DNA from: Calonectria ilicicola | Lineage: Eukaryota; Ascomycota; Sordariomycetes; Hypocreales; Nectriaceae | Reading direction: 5' to 3' | Assembly: GCA_020809705.1 (NCBI GenBank) | Contig: CP085834.1 | Span: forward strand, 3,658,001 to 3,722,000 | Length of the DNA stretch: 64,000 nt | In this document: piece by piece, positions 23,445 to 34,364 of the stretch | How the letters are laid out: each line of letters opens with the position of its first letter | Position numbering within the stretch: position 1 is the first letter of the stretch | Made by a program: the position numbers and the translations under genes | The notes under the pieces: generated by a model | Database searches by the model: none | What the model was told of the DNA's origin: nothing | The model's input: only the letters and a program-made list of their open reading frames with translations

Positions 23445-24186
23445 TCGGGAGATTATCCGAATAAAGTAAAAATACAACTTTTGACTGGCAACAGAATATC
23501 ATAAATGACTGATTCCTAGAACACCAGAGTCATCAGATCGATGAGAGCGGCAGAGCAAAATGTGTATGCTCATTGCTTCGAACGACTATGACAGCGAACT
23601 AAGTGGTGCTATTTGAGATAAATTCAGTATGGTCCATTGGAAAGTTACAACATGGACTAGCCCAATTAGCCGTTATCTTATGTTGATGCAAGTTTGCTCA
23701 CAGTAACAGGCTTGATTGTTGCCGTTCCTTATCTGCGATGCAGGTAAGCCTAATGTATACACAGAGGTACTTTTTCATGTATGGTGATCTGAGCTTATCC
23801 ACTTTAGGCAATACTTTCTCTGCGGAGACCATGCAATGACTCGCTCTAGATGACTCTACTTAGCGCCTAGACTGCGCCGGAAGCTAGCTAATAAGAAGTG
23901 GGCTCGTAGGGCATGTTGGCGAATGCCCAAATTGGCAAGAGTCGCGCGCGTAAGGCCAAGCTATCTGTTATCGCGATCACCCAACGAAGGCGCTTCAGCT
24001 GACAAAATTATTGCCCAAAGTGGTAATTCCTTCCCAGGTGAGGTGTCGGTATTGAACGACAACTTCCAACATGAGTTTTACAATCACATATATTGTACCA
24101 GGTTTCTCATCGAAATCTTATTCAGTCAAATAATTCTCTTCTTGTTTCTTACGCAGTGATTCCAGATCCTTCTAAACGCCATCACC
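23445..24186. promoter_or_regulatory. Promoter of the copper amine oxidase gene, rich in GATA sites
   Basis: No gene. Five HGATAR-type sites (either strand) lie here: 23616-23621, 23673-23678, 23729-23734, 23961-23966 and 23968-23973. Such sites are bound by the nitrogen regulators AreA/Nit2 in filamentous ascomycetes. Their density fits control by nitrogen source, which is inference. Confidence 0.5.
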
Positions 24187-26323
24187 ATGTCGCTATCTTT
24201 CCGCCATGCCGACACGGCAAAGAAAATTTCCTATCTTCATCCCTTTGACCCTATAACTCCGGAGGAGATCAAGCTTGGCGTTGCCATCTTGGAAGCTGCT
24301 TTCCCAGGAATTCCTCTTCGGTATAAGCGCATCGACGTTCTCGAGCCCATCAAGAAAGATGTGATTCCTTTCATTGAAGCCGAGAGACTCGGAAACACGC
24401 TCCCCAAAAAGCCAAGTCGCCTCCTCTTTTCCTACTTTCATAGAAAGGATACTGGTGGATTCTTTAAAGCCGTACTGGACTTGGGTACTATGAGCCCTGT
24501 TTATGTCAAGGAATTGCCCAAAGATGTTCAGGTAAGGAGAAATACTTCGCGAGAGCATTTTATTCCTGATGCTAACAATGGAAAAGGGCCCAGCTGATGT
24601 AGATGAGCTCATCGAGATCGAGGAGGCTTGCATGAAACACCCGGCTGTGTTGGCCGAGATTGAGAAAATGCAGCTTCCCCACGGATATACTGTTTGTAAT
24701 GACCCATGGATTTATGGAACTGACAGTGCAACCGAAACACGCCGACTTGCTCAATGTTACATGTATATCATTGAGACGGAGCATCCAGAATCCAATCACT
24801 ACTCTCTCCCATGTCCATTCTCCCCGGTGTTTGACCAAGTCACAAAGGAGTTGATCAGAATCGATAATCTTCCAACAGGAACTGATTCGACGACTCAACC
24901 AACACAGCCATGGAAACCTGTCCAGTGTGTCCAATACGCTCATGATCTGTTGGATGAGCATCTGCGCAAAGATCTGAAGCCATACATTGTCCAACAACCA
25001 CAAGGACCATCTTTTTCCTTGAACGGTCATGAGGTCTCATGGCAAAAGTGGCGCTTCCGAGTCGGATTTACAAACCGTGATGGACTCGTTCTGTACAATG
25101 TCAACTATGACGGCCGTCAAACATTCTACCGTCTTTCCATGTCAGAGATGACTGTTCCATACGGAGGTGAGTAAAGAAACACACCATTCGACGTGTATGT
25201 CAGGCTAATGACACTTAAAGATCCTCGTGCACCTTACCATCGAAAGCAAGCGTTTGATGCAGGCGATGTCGGTTTCGGTATCACGGCGAACCAACTCGCC
25301 TTGGGCTGCGACTGCCTCGGATATATCAAGTATTTCGACGGCTACAGAGTCGATTCTAGAGGCAATCCTGTACTTCTCAAGAATGTTATCTGCATGCACG
25401 AGCAAGACAACGGAATCCAACACAAGCACACCAACTACCGTAACAATGCTGCCACTGTGGTCCGCAACCGCCAGCTTGTTCTGCAAATGATTTGCACGGT
25501 TTCCAACTATGAATACATCCTTGCCTGGATTTTTGACCAAGCTGGAAATATTGAACACGAAGTTCGTGCTACGGGAATCCTCTCTACCATGCCCATCGAT
25601 AACGAGAATGGCGCCAAGGTTCCATGGGGTACCAACGTTGGCCCGGGAGTCATGGCTGCCTACCATCAGCACTTATTCTCAGTCCGCATTGACCCTGCGA
25701 TTGATGGCCATAACAATACACTGTTTTACGAAGAAAGTGTCCCATTGCCAGTTGATAAAGAACTCAATCCGTTTGGTATGGGCTATGTCTCCAAACAGAC
25801 CGTTCTCAAGAAAGCTGGCTACGCAGACCTGAGTGTTGAAAACAACCGAGTCTTTAAAATTCGCAATGACGGGAAGATTAACGACGTCTCCCTGAAGCCT
25901 GTCGCGTACAAGCTACATGCCGTGCCAAGCCAGATGTTGCTTATGAGTCAAGACTCGTTCGCGCGCAAGCGAGCAGCCTTTTCCGAGCATGCCATGTGGG
26001 TAACCAAATATCGAGACGATGAGCTGTATGCCGCCGGCGAGTTTACAAACCAAAGCCGAGTGGATACTGGCTTAGGCGAATGGGCTTCTCGCGATGACGA
26101 CGTCGAGGACGAGGACATCGTAGTGTGGCACACTTTTGGGCTAACGCACAATCCCCGCCCCGAAGACTTCCCAGTCATGCCAATGGAGAGGATTAGCTTC
26201 ATGTTGAAGCCAGATAGCTTCTTCACTAAAAATCCCGCACTCGATGTTCCCCAAAGCACACAGAAGTTTAACCAGTCAACACTGCATGCGGAGCCTTGCT
26301 GCGGTGACAAGCCAAGGCTATGA
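24187..26323 (+). CDS. Copper amine oxidase (topaquinone type)
   Basis: Three exons (24187-24531, 24587-25166, 25221-26323) give 675 residues, normal for fungal enzymes. The topaquinone precursor is Tyr405 in the consensus N-Y-E/D-Y (VSNYEYI). The catalytic base is Asp321 in FDAGD. The copper ligands are an H-x-H pair (YHQHLFS) and a later His (GLTHNP). The enzyme converts primary amines, O2 and water to aldehyde, ammonia and H2O2. There is no signal peptide, and the C-terminus DKPRL resembles a peroxisomal PTS1 signal (PRL/SRL-like), as in other fungal enzymes of this type. Together with the flavin oxidase at 12575, the block carries two unrelated amine oxidases. Confidence 0.96.
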
Positions 26324-26591
26324 GGTTTTTAGATAAATTTTAAAATAGTTTACTGATAGTATGAATGGAGTGATTGTTTGTTGAGCAAAAGTATAGCCAA
26401 TTGGCCCAAGCCGTTGATTTTAGGCGGGATGATAAAGTGAATGGACACATCGTGCTTCAACAAGCTTGTAATGTAGCCAGACATTGATAATTCAAATTCT
26501 GCTGGTCAATTGGACAAGCACGACAAATGTCGTTTATTGAAGCCAATAACAGACCCGCAATTAGTTCCATGGTGCCAAAAAGAAATCACAT

Positions 26592-26676
26592 CTCCCCCGG
26601 GTGGGCTCGAACCACCGATCTTATGATGTGCCATTTGGTAACAGTCATACGCCTTAGCCAACTGGGCCACAGGGGA
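26592..26676 (-). tRNA. tRNA-Asn(GTT) with an 11-nt intron
   Basis: On the minus strand from 26676, TCCCCTG pairs with CGGGGGA as the acceptor stem. The D-arm contains AGTTGGCTAAGGC, the anticodon stem pairs TATGA with TCATA, and the loop starts CTGTTA, giving anticodon GTT (Asn). Eleven extra bases after the base following the anticodon form the intron. The T-arm is GGTGG-TTCGAGC-CCACC. The mature length would be 74. Confidence 0.9.
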
Positions 26677-27696
26677 TGTTCTTGTGATTGGATACCCAGC
26701 AACCAAAGATTTGTACAAACTTGTTCGCCACAAGCACCTTGGACTCTGGGAGCGAATCGACACGAGGTGGGGTGATGGAGCTAAAGGAAATAGTGTGAAA
26801 AAGCGCGTTGCTATTTCTGAAATTGGAAAAAAAATATTATTTAGCAGTCTAATTTGAGAACGCGCCATGCAACGTTGAAGTTCAAAAGTTGCGAATCGGG
26901 TAAGATCAAGGGAGCAATGGGCTGGATTTGAGGGGACGTATTGTCACAAATGCGTTATTAAAGCAGTTTGAATGTAACGGTGATAGAATTTTGAGATGGC
27001 TGGCATACGTAATTGACATCAGATTGAATCATTATACCACCTCCTCGATTGACGAGTTTTCCGCCGGAACTACCGGGTAGCAAGTGAATATTTTACTAAA
27101 CTCTAATGTATGAGATTTCTGGAAATTCTCATGTTTTCCAGACCTGTGAGTAGATAAACCTGAATTAAATAGATGTAAATGAAATCAATCTAAATGAAAG
27201 AGATGACTGACTCTGCCCCGTTCCTGTAGTTTGCATCGTCTCGAGTCAGATAGCACGAAATGCTGAAGAGCTGCAGCCAAATACTAGCGTATTTACTCTC
27301 GAATCTGCGTTATCAGTTCCTCATTGGTACTACCTTGCACATTTGACCGTACAGCAAGGATACAGGGGTATCGTGTCTGGATATCCCCAGGAATAGTTTC
27401 ACTGCGCTGTTAGCTTCAGGTTGTCATTATCGACCCTTTGATCCGACTCCACATTTCCCCGCATGCCCCTGGTCTTATCGAGACTAAGCCAATTACGGTT
27501 CCATGGACGCGCTTCTATCCTGCCCCGAAGCGCGTGGCAATTGAAGCTACTTTGAAGTCGAGCAAAAAACATGCTTTCCTCTTGGAAGGATGAGGTCGAG
27601 GGCACTTGACGACAATGATGGGGATATATAGTGTCAGGCGACACCTGCACTGCTGGAGATTCTCTCAATGGTCACCCCTCTGCACGTCCATCCACA
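26677..27696. other. Intergenic, promoter of the second permease
   Basis: About 1 kb with no gene seen. The reading frame of the permease extends upstream to a GTG at 27631, but the first in-frame ATG is at 27697. Confidence 0.5.
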
Positions 27697-29517
27697 ATGG
27701 CAAGCTCGGATTTCGTGACTCCGGTCAATAGTGCCGCCTCGGTCGAGGTTGAGCAGCAGAAAGGGGGGAACCTCACTGCTGACCAGATTTTGCTTGAAGC
27801 GCAAGGCCACAAAGAGGAAATGCCGCGACAATTCTCTCTTTTTGCTGCTGTCGGACTTGCTTTTTCCATTACCAATTCATGGGTCGCCATCTCTGCCATC
27901 TTCCAGCAACCGCTTACTGCTGGTGGGGGACCAGGTGTCTTCTACTCACTGCTTGTTGCGAGCGTTGCCTGTTTCATTATCAGTTTGTCATCTTTAACAA
28001 AATGTCAATGAACTATGTCTGATAATTTTCAGCTGTCGGACTGGCGGAATTAGCATCAGCTTTCCCGACCTCTGGAGGACAATATCATTTTGCCTTTATG
28101 GTCAGCTCAAAGGACACTCGCGCTTTCGCGGCCTTCATGACCGGTTGGCTTAGTGTTATTGCCTGGATTCTTTGCACAGCCGCATCCGCAATTTATGCTG
28201 GTTAGAAGGTAATCCCCTATACTTATCGGCATTCTCTACTGACTCCTTCAAGCGCAGATGGTTGCATTCCTCATAGCATATTACCAAAAAAACTATGTAC
28301 CAACACAATGGCAGATATGGCTAATATATGTGGGTATTGTTATACTTTGCGCTCTTTTGTTGATCTTGCTACCCCACTTGCTGGCTCGATTCGAAAAAAT
28401 GTTATTCATTACAAGTGTCGTTGGGTTCGTTGTTTTCTTCGTCACGATCCTGGCGACGGCGAAAGTAAAGCATGGTCAGAAAGACGTGTTTATAAAATTT
28501 GACAATAACAGTGGCTGGCCTGATGGGCTATCCTTTATGCTTGCTTGTGGAACCGCCATGTACACGTTTATCGGAACCGACAGCGTCATCCACGTAGCCG
28601 AGGTATGTTCTTGATCAGGCTTCGTTGGGGACTTGGCTGACTTTGATTATCAGGAAATACCAAACCCCACACGGAATGTGCCTCGCACCATGTGTTTAAC
28701 AATGATAATTGGTATCGCCACATCTGTTCCTTGGGCTGTCGCCTTCCTCTTTTCTGGAGGAGATTTCGAGTCACTGCGAACAACCTCACTAGTCATACAA
28801 ACCATGTTTGTAGCGGCAACTCAAAGCCATTCCGCTTCTACTTTCTTCACCTGTTGGTTTCTATTTATCTATTTAGGGGCAACATTGGGTTGCCTCGCAG
28901 CAACAGGCAGACAAGCTTGGGCCTTCTCCCGTGACGGTGGTCTTCCATTTTCTCAATGGAATGCTTACATCAATCCCAAATTCTTAATGCCTGCAAATGC
29001 CACACTGGCATGCTCTGGTGTAATCATCGTCTATGGCATCATATATGTGGGTTCTACTTTGGCATTTAACAGCTTTATCAACGCCTCGATTTTGGTGATG
29101 AATGTGACATATCTCATACCTCAGGCAATTGTTCTTTTTCGAGGTCGCAACAATTATTTGCCTGAAAGAAACTTCAACCTAGGAACCTTTGGAGCGTTTT
29201 GTAACGGCTTTACCATCGTTTGGGTTTCTCTCTACGTTATCCTTTTCTGTTTTCCCCTCACCTATCCCACAACCGTCCAGAGCATGAACTATGTGAGCGT
29301 TGTTGTCGTTGGTGTGATCGTCATCATTGTCAGTGCTTGGTATGGAGGGAAGAGAAAAAGTTTCCGAGGACCCGTAAGTAGATTTACAAAGCTTGTAATG
29401 AATGAATATCAGCTGACAGTCCTTAAGGAAATTTCTTCTATATTCCAGATCGATTCAGGAGCGCCTGTCATTAATGGGCTATCAATAGAGGTAGAACGGC
29501 TCTATTTCTGTCATTGA
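27697..29517 (+). CDS. APC-family amino acid/choline/GABA permease, second copy in the block
   Basis: Modelled as five exons (27697-27982, 28033-28200, 28253-28602, 28654-29373, 29449-29517) giving 530 residues. About 12 membrane segments follow a 50-residue polar N-terminus. Typical segments are GLAFSITNSW, AELASAFPTSGGQYHFA and GTDSVIHVAEE. The first two introns use the weak donors GTTTGT and GTTAGA, needed to keep the frame, so these two borders are less certain. The end is also unsure: exon 5 may instead stop at 29490 and splice to 29549-29587. The gene belongs to the same family as the permease at 8441 but is not a near-identical copy. Confidence 0.85.
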
Positions 29518-29587
29518 CAGAACATGACTGCTAATCTTTCGAACACAGGACAGAAATACCAGTGAAATCAATAAAACTAAAGATTAA

Positions 29588-30577
29588 ATAAAAGTGGGGA
29601 GATTGGGTTGTTCTATGTTAAATCGGGATCTAAACGTTCACTTTGCATCTGGCTTCCGTGTCTTCTGGTTTTAGCTGTGAAATCTAGTTTTGGATGAAAT
29701 GATGCATGATGAAATGAACTAAACTGATGCTGAGATCCATACTAACAATGGTTAAATGACTATGAACTGCTATTTTGGTTAGATTGCTCTCACTTATTTT
29801 ACTTTTACGCGTAAAAGAAAAAGTGTAACCAACTAGAAAGGTCAAGGCAATACCCAAGATTCGTTTATATTTCTGTTGCGAGCATCTTTGCCTAAACACG
29901 AGCTGATAGCCGTGCCAGAGAATATTTTTACTCCGCGTAGAAGATATTCAGAACTTGCAAAGGTAAGTTTGATACATATGTTTAAGCCTGGTTAAAACCC
30001 AAAACTAATACACAAAGAAGCTTTGCATCAATAAGAGTATGCAACAAACCGGGATCAAAACAAAGAAGACTCACAAAAGCATTGCAAGATTTTGTTGTCC
30101 TACTTGCGTTTAGTCTTATTTATCACAAAGAAATCAAAGGTGATGCCATAAAGACAAGGTAATATCGAGAATGCAGATTTGAAACAAGAGACCGATGGCG
30201 CCACTAGCATGAATGACTTCCAAAAATAGGTTATGCTATCATTTGATCGAAGTCGTTGGAAAAGGGTTCGGCCTTAAACCAAATATCAAATCTCTCGCCC
30301 TGAATCAGGCAACTCGATTTAACTCGACGTGGACTTCGAAGCGTCTCCAACTGTTACTTTTCCCACGTTGAGCAAGCCCAGAATGAATCAAAGGCATGTA
30401 AAAGGATTTCAAATTTAATCAAATTTTATTTTCATAGCCCGCTGCCAAACCAGAACATATATATTGCATGTATTAAGAAAATAACCATTGACTTTAAATA
30501 TTTGTACATGTTTTTCATCTGATCTATATCCAAGATCTCTCCATCATCATACTCGAATGCCATTTATCATCGACATA
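29588..30577. other. Intergenic, AT-rich, no gene seen
   Basis: About 1 kb of AT-rich sequence. The single short minus-strand frame at 29684-29899 has no features. Confidence 0.5.
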
Positions 30578-31549
30578 CTATTGTTCGTCCATATAAAATT
30601 CATCATCACTACTCAAACTTTCCTCATCATCCACATATCCGTCGTCGCTCATGTACTCCTCTGTATCTGGATTATCTTCTTCATCCAGACCGTTTGCTTC
30701 GACCATTTGACTTGATCCGTCAGTATCCTCTTCATGGATATCCTCTTCTTCATGAATATGCTCTTCATTCTCCTCGCTTTCTTCATTCTCCTCGCTTTCT
30801 TCATTCTCCTCGCTTTCTTCATTCTCCTCGCTTTCTTCATTCTCCTCGCTTTCTTCATTCTCCTCGCTTTCTTCGTTATCCATGTCCTCCTCATCGCTAT
30901 CAGTCATATCGCGATCTTCGTTATCCACTTTCATCTTCTTCATACTTTTCGTAAGACGGTACAAACGATGTAAATATGTGTCAGCCTCAAGACACTGTGG
31001 GTCGTGGTAGTTTTCGTCATCACTTCTCTTTCTCTTCCTATTTTCCCCGGTGTCCATTTCCATGCTCTCTAAATTCTCGGTAACCTTGTACAAAAGGTTA
31101 TCAGCTTCAAGATCAGCTACTTCTTGCGGATCAATAACCCGATCATCAAACCAAGCTAGGTGTTTGCGAGCGTTTAAAGCTTTAAAGTAGTCGCAAGTCA
31201 AGTCCTCACGCAAAGATTCGATCATGACACCATGACCCCAATGCTCAATCATACGTAGAGAACCATCGCGCCTGTTCAGAAAATCGTAATAAGCTGATAT
31301 TCTGTCTGCCATTTCAACCATATCTTCAATGTCCTTTTCATCACTCTCAGGCCAGAGCTCCACAGCTTCGATGAAATCTTGTAGCAGTTGTATAGTTTCG
31401 TCATAGGTTTCATGTGGATATGGCAGCTTGCGCAGACTAGTCGCATTAATTTCCTTCAACAGGCCTGATGCATACTCAACATGACCGGGTTGCCACCGGG
31501 AAGTTTGTTGAAAAAAGTAGGGCGGCCATTCGTAAGCGTCTGTGTACAT
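30578..31549 (-). CDS. Acidic repeat-containing orphan protein, copy 1
   Basis: A single open frame of 323 residues. The N-terminal two thirds look like an ordered, mostly helical domain. The shared signature VIDPQEVADLEAD lies near residue 140, followed by a basic patch (NRKRKRSDDE) that could be a nuclear signal. The C-terminal third is extremely acidic and contains six copies of a six-residue unit NEESEE (DNA repeat 30764-30874). No known domain is recognised. A paralogue of identical length lies at 32629-33600 on the same strand. Proteins with such acidic tails often bind histones or other basic partners, but that is only a possibility here. Confidence 0.65.
   Translation of the reverse strand: MYTDAYEWPPYFFQQTSRWQPGHVEYASGLLKEINATSLRKLPYPHETYDETIQLLQDFIEAVELWPESDEKDIEDMVEMADRISAYYDFLNRRDGSLRMIEHWGHGVMIESLREDLTCDYFKALNARKHLAWFDDRVIDPQEVADLEADNLLYKVTENLESMEMDTGENRKRKRSDDENYHDPQCLEADTYLHRLYRLTKSMKKMKVDNEDRDMTDSDEEDMDNEESEENEESEENEESEENEESEENEESEENEESEENEEHIHEEEDIHEEDTDGSSQMVEANGLDEEDNPDTEEYMSDDGYVDDEESLSSDDEFYMDEQ
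30764..30874. repeat. 18-bp minisatellite, about 6 copies, inside a coding region
   Basis: The plus strand reads TTCATTCTCCTCGCTTTC repeated head to tail about six times with no changes that I can see. Read on the minus strand each unit encodes a six-residue acidic block. Perfect identity between units points to recent expansion or ongoing homogenisation. Confidence 0.95.
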
Positions 31550-32628
31550 CTCTCGTTCAATTTTCGTGGCTAAAATGGAGGCTTCGTCAATTGTTGATAT
31601 ATAGTATGGTTTATTAGTTTCTTATGGAGTACTTATGACTCACTAGAAGCTGCCCACACCATGCCGGTAATTATGTATTGTAACTAGATGAAAAGAAATT
31701 ATTTTATGTTTTAATTCTTTGTGCTGGAGTTATATCAAGCAGATTATGTAAGTTAGACCCCATGACACATGTGTGAGAGAGCACAACTTTTGTTGACAAA
31801 GTTCTTTGTTTCGCTCACTTTGGCTCCACGGTTGTTCTTTGGGGATAATAAAGGAACATTATTATAATTTAAATTTTCAAACGGCATTTAACAGTACAGT
31901 TTTATTTTGGTAAATCGTGGGCTCAACCAGAGGGAGCTCCAAAGCCACAACGGTGGCAGATACAATTAAGTTTGGCCATATGATTCGCCCGACCAAGATA
32001 CAATCAACTTAACAATACAGATAAAGGAGAATTGGCATGCCGCACGGCTTAAATGCAATTGGCTTGAGGTGATAAATAAAGAAGATTTTTTTTCGATCAT
32101 TCATATTTAGTCCAATTTCTCTTGAGTACTGAGCTTGGACTGGAAGAAGATTTCATTAAATGGGACTTAACTTCTGGAAATATGGTCTTTATCTAACTTA
32201 GTTGAAGAAGAGGTGGGCTGTTCTTGGAAATGATCGTGCAGCTTTATTCAGCCACACCTCCCCACCTACCACAAGAAAGAGAGAAAGATGAAAATGCAGC
32301 GAACAGTGACTGGAGGCTTTAATATTCCGATAACGCTCGCAGAGGCTTTCTGTGTGTATGTTAACATCTCCTTTGAGACATAGTGCCCGTTAGAATACCG
32401 AAGGGGAAAAAGAATGATTTTCGACTGTTGGAAAAAATGATAATATAAAAGCCATACCATTTGCGTCATGTAATAATGTGAATAATAAAACTTGAAGACA
32501 AAGTCAGTGGATTTTATGGACGTTTTTTAAATGGGAATTATAATCCGCTTGCGCGAGTATGTTAAATGCCATTCTTAATTGCCTGGTGAACTCCTTACCT
32601 ACTACCGACCAGATTCGCTAAGCAGTGG
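31550..32628. other. Intergenic between the two acidic paralogues
   Basis: About 1.1 kb, AT-rich, no gene seen. It includes the presumed promoter of copy 1. Confidence 0.5.
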
Positions 32629-33600
32629 TTATTCTTCGTCCAGGTAATCCTCATCATCGCTACTTGAACTTTCTTCATCATCTACATATTCTTCATCGCT
32701 CAGGTCATCTTCCTCATCCATAATCTCTCCCTCGTCCGTATTCTCTTCTCCATCAGCATCCTCTTCTTCGTTGTCGCTCTCATCATTCTTATTATCCAGA
32801 GTCTCATCATCATCTAGATTCTCATCTTCATCTAGATTCTCATCTTCATCTAGATTCTCATCTTCATCTAGATTCTCATCTTCATCTAGATTCTCATCTT
32901 CATCTAGATTCTCATCTTCATCTAGATTCTCATCTTCATCTAGATTCTCATCTTCATCTAGATTCTCATCTTCATCTAGATTCTCATCTTCATCACTCCT
33001 CGCATTTTGCTCATCGCTCATATCTTCGTCATCGCTAAGAGTGATGAAATCTTCCTCGTCCATTTTAATTCGCTTCATTTTTTCCATCAGATTGTGCAAA
33101 TCTATATCAGCCTTAAGGTCTTTTACTTCTTGTGGGTCAATAACGTGGTCATCATCCATTCTCGTTCTTTTTGCACGTCTCCCAGTGGCGACCAAGCATA
33201 TATCGGGACCAATAAATACTTTTCGCGGGTCAGTAGCACTCGGAACCCAATCACAGCGACGCTCGAGGTGGATTAAAACGTCAAAATATTGACCAGCTAA
33301 ATCCTGTCGGGTTGTATCAACCAACTTGCAAAGTAATGCGCCCTCATCGCGTGTGAGACGACTGAAATCTTCTCTAAGATTGTTGTAGTAACCTGAGAGC
33401 CTTTTTATAGTGTTGAGCATTATATAAATCGTAGGGTGAGCGCTTTGGGGCCATGATTCGATGACCTTGAGCAGCCGTTCGACTAACCGTGCTGTGTAGT
33501 GTATTTCATGATCCTTCGATAGTAGGCTGGCGTTGGTTATTTCATTCAGTAGATTCGAAGCTGTTTCAACATTCCTAGGTTTCCAAGGTGCATGGTACAT
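32629..33600 (-). CDS. Acidic repeat-containing orphan protein, copy 2
   Basis: A single open frame of 323 residues, a paralogue of the protein at 30578-31549. The two share a helical N-terminal domain (ETASNLLNEI against EYASGLLKEI near the start; IESWPQS against VELWPES near residue 50), the VIDPQEV-DL-AD signature and an acidic C-terminal third ending in SSSSDDEDYLDEE against SLSSDDEFYMDEQ. The repeat unit differs: ten copies of LDEDEN instead of NEESEE. A basic patch (TGRRAKRTRMDDD) precedes the signature. The function is unknown. Confidence 0.65.
   Translation of the reverse strand: MYHAPWKPRNVETASNLLNEITNASLLSKDHEIHYTARLVERLLKVIESWPQSAHPTIYIMLNTIKRLSGYYNNLREDFSRLTRDEGALLCKLVDTTRQDLAGQYFDVLIHLERRCDWVPSATDPRKVFIGPDICLVATGRRAKRTRMDDDHVIDPQEVKDLKADIDLHNLMEKMKRIKMDEEDFITLSDDEDMSDEQNARSDEDENLDEDENLDEDENLDEDENLDEDENLDEDENLDEDENLDEDENLDEDENLDEDENLDDDETLDNKNDESDNEEEDADGEENTDEGEIMDEEDDLSDEEYVDDEESSSSDDEDYLDEE
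32813..32992. repeat. 18-bp minisatellite, 10 copies, inside a coding region
   Basis: The plus strand reads TCTAGATTCTCATCTTCA repeated ten times in tandem with no differences seen. On the minus strand each unit encodes a six-residue acidic block. The unit is unrelated in sequence to the one in the paralogue at 30764 but has the same 18-base period. Confidence 0.95.
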
Positions 33601-34364
33601 GATTAAGCTGTTTTCAATTTTAAGAACGATGATATTGATTAAAAGAGATTAAGTATTTCTATTTTATCTATCCAGTATGTATAAATAATGATTCCTTTGC
33701 ACGCCAAACTGGAAATTGTGAGGCAGGTATTCAGCTCGGAATGAACGAAGTGCAGTTGTTCCAGTGTGCTAGTCTATGGTACAAAGGTTAACTTGGGGGT
33801 GAGATTACGTGAAATGGATTCTAGAAATATATATAAGTAGCAGTATTTCATTTAAACTAATCAAAGAGGTGGCTGTCATTTAATAATATTGTGTTCTTCT
33901 ATACCCCCTCCCTGAAAGGAAGCAGAAACCAGAACAATGAAGAGAGCGAAGACTGGATACTAAAATCTTTCAACAAAGGACATAGAGGTTGTCAACAAAG
34001 ACTGGATCATTGTCACTTCATTGGATTCTGTGAGCCCATCTCCAGCGGAGGTTGTTGAAGGAACTACCTTTGGTCGTATTGTCCTACCACCCTTCAAGTA
34101 AGATTTTCATCAAGGAGAAAAGAAGGGAAGGGGACATCAACAAGTAGATCAAGCGTATATTTCCTTTTAGTATTTTGTACTTTCACAACATCATTTCCAA
34201 ATGGCCTAAGCTAAGTGAATAATAAATGCTAAAAACGATCCATATGTAGAACATTTAAACCCAAAAGAACGTCTGCTACCCCGGAGGAGCTTCTATACCT
34301 ATCAAGAGTAAGTGTCTTAATTCCCCTAGATAAAGATGAAATTTAAACAATTTTCGCTACACAT
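33601..34364. other. Intergenic, no gene seen
   Basis: About 760 bases between the start of the second acidic gene and the 3' end of the Baeyer-Villiger gene. No feature seen. Confidence 0.5.

Noticed and set aside
32771..33292. 173-codon plus-strand frame rich in serine
   Set aside because: It is the antisense reading of the 18-bp minisatellite in the acidic gene; the simple repeat keeps several frames open.
29588..34364. Transposon remnants in the AT-rich gaps
   Set aside because: No terminal repeats, reverse transcriptase or transposase motifs were seen. The only repeats are the coding minisatellites.
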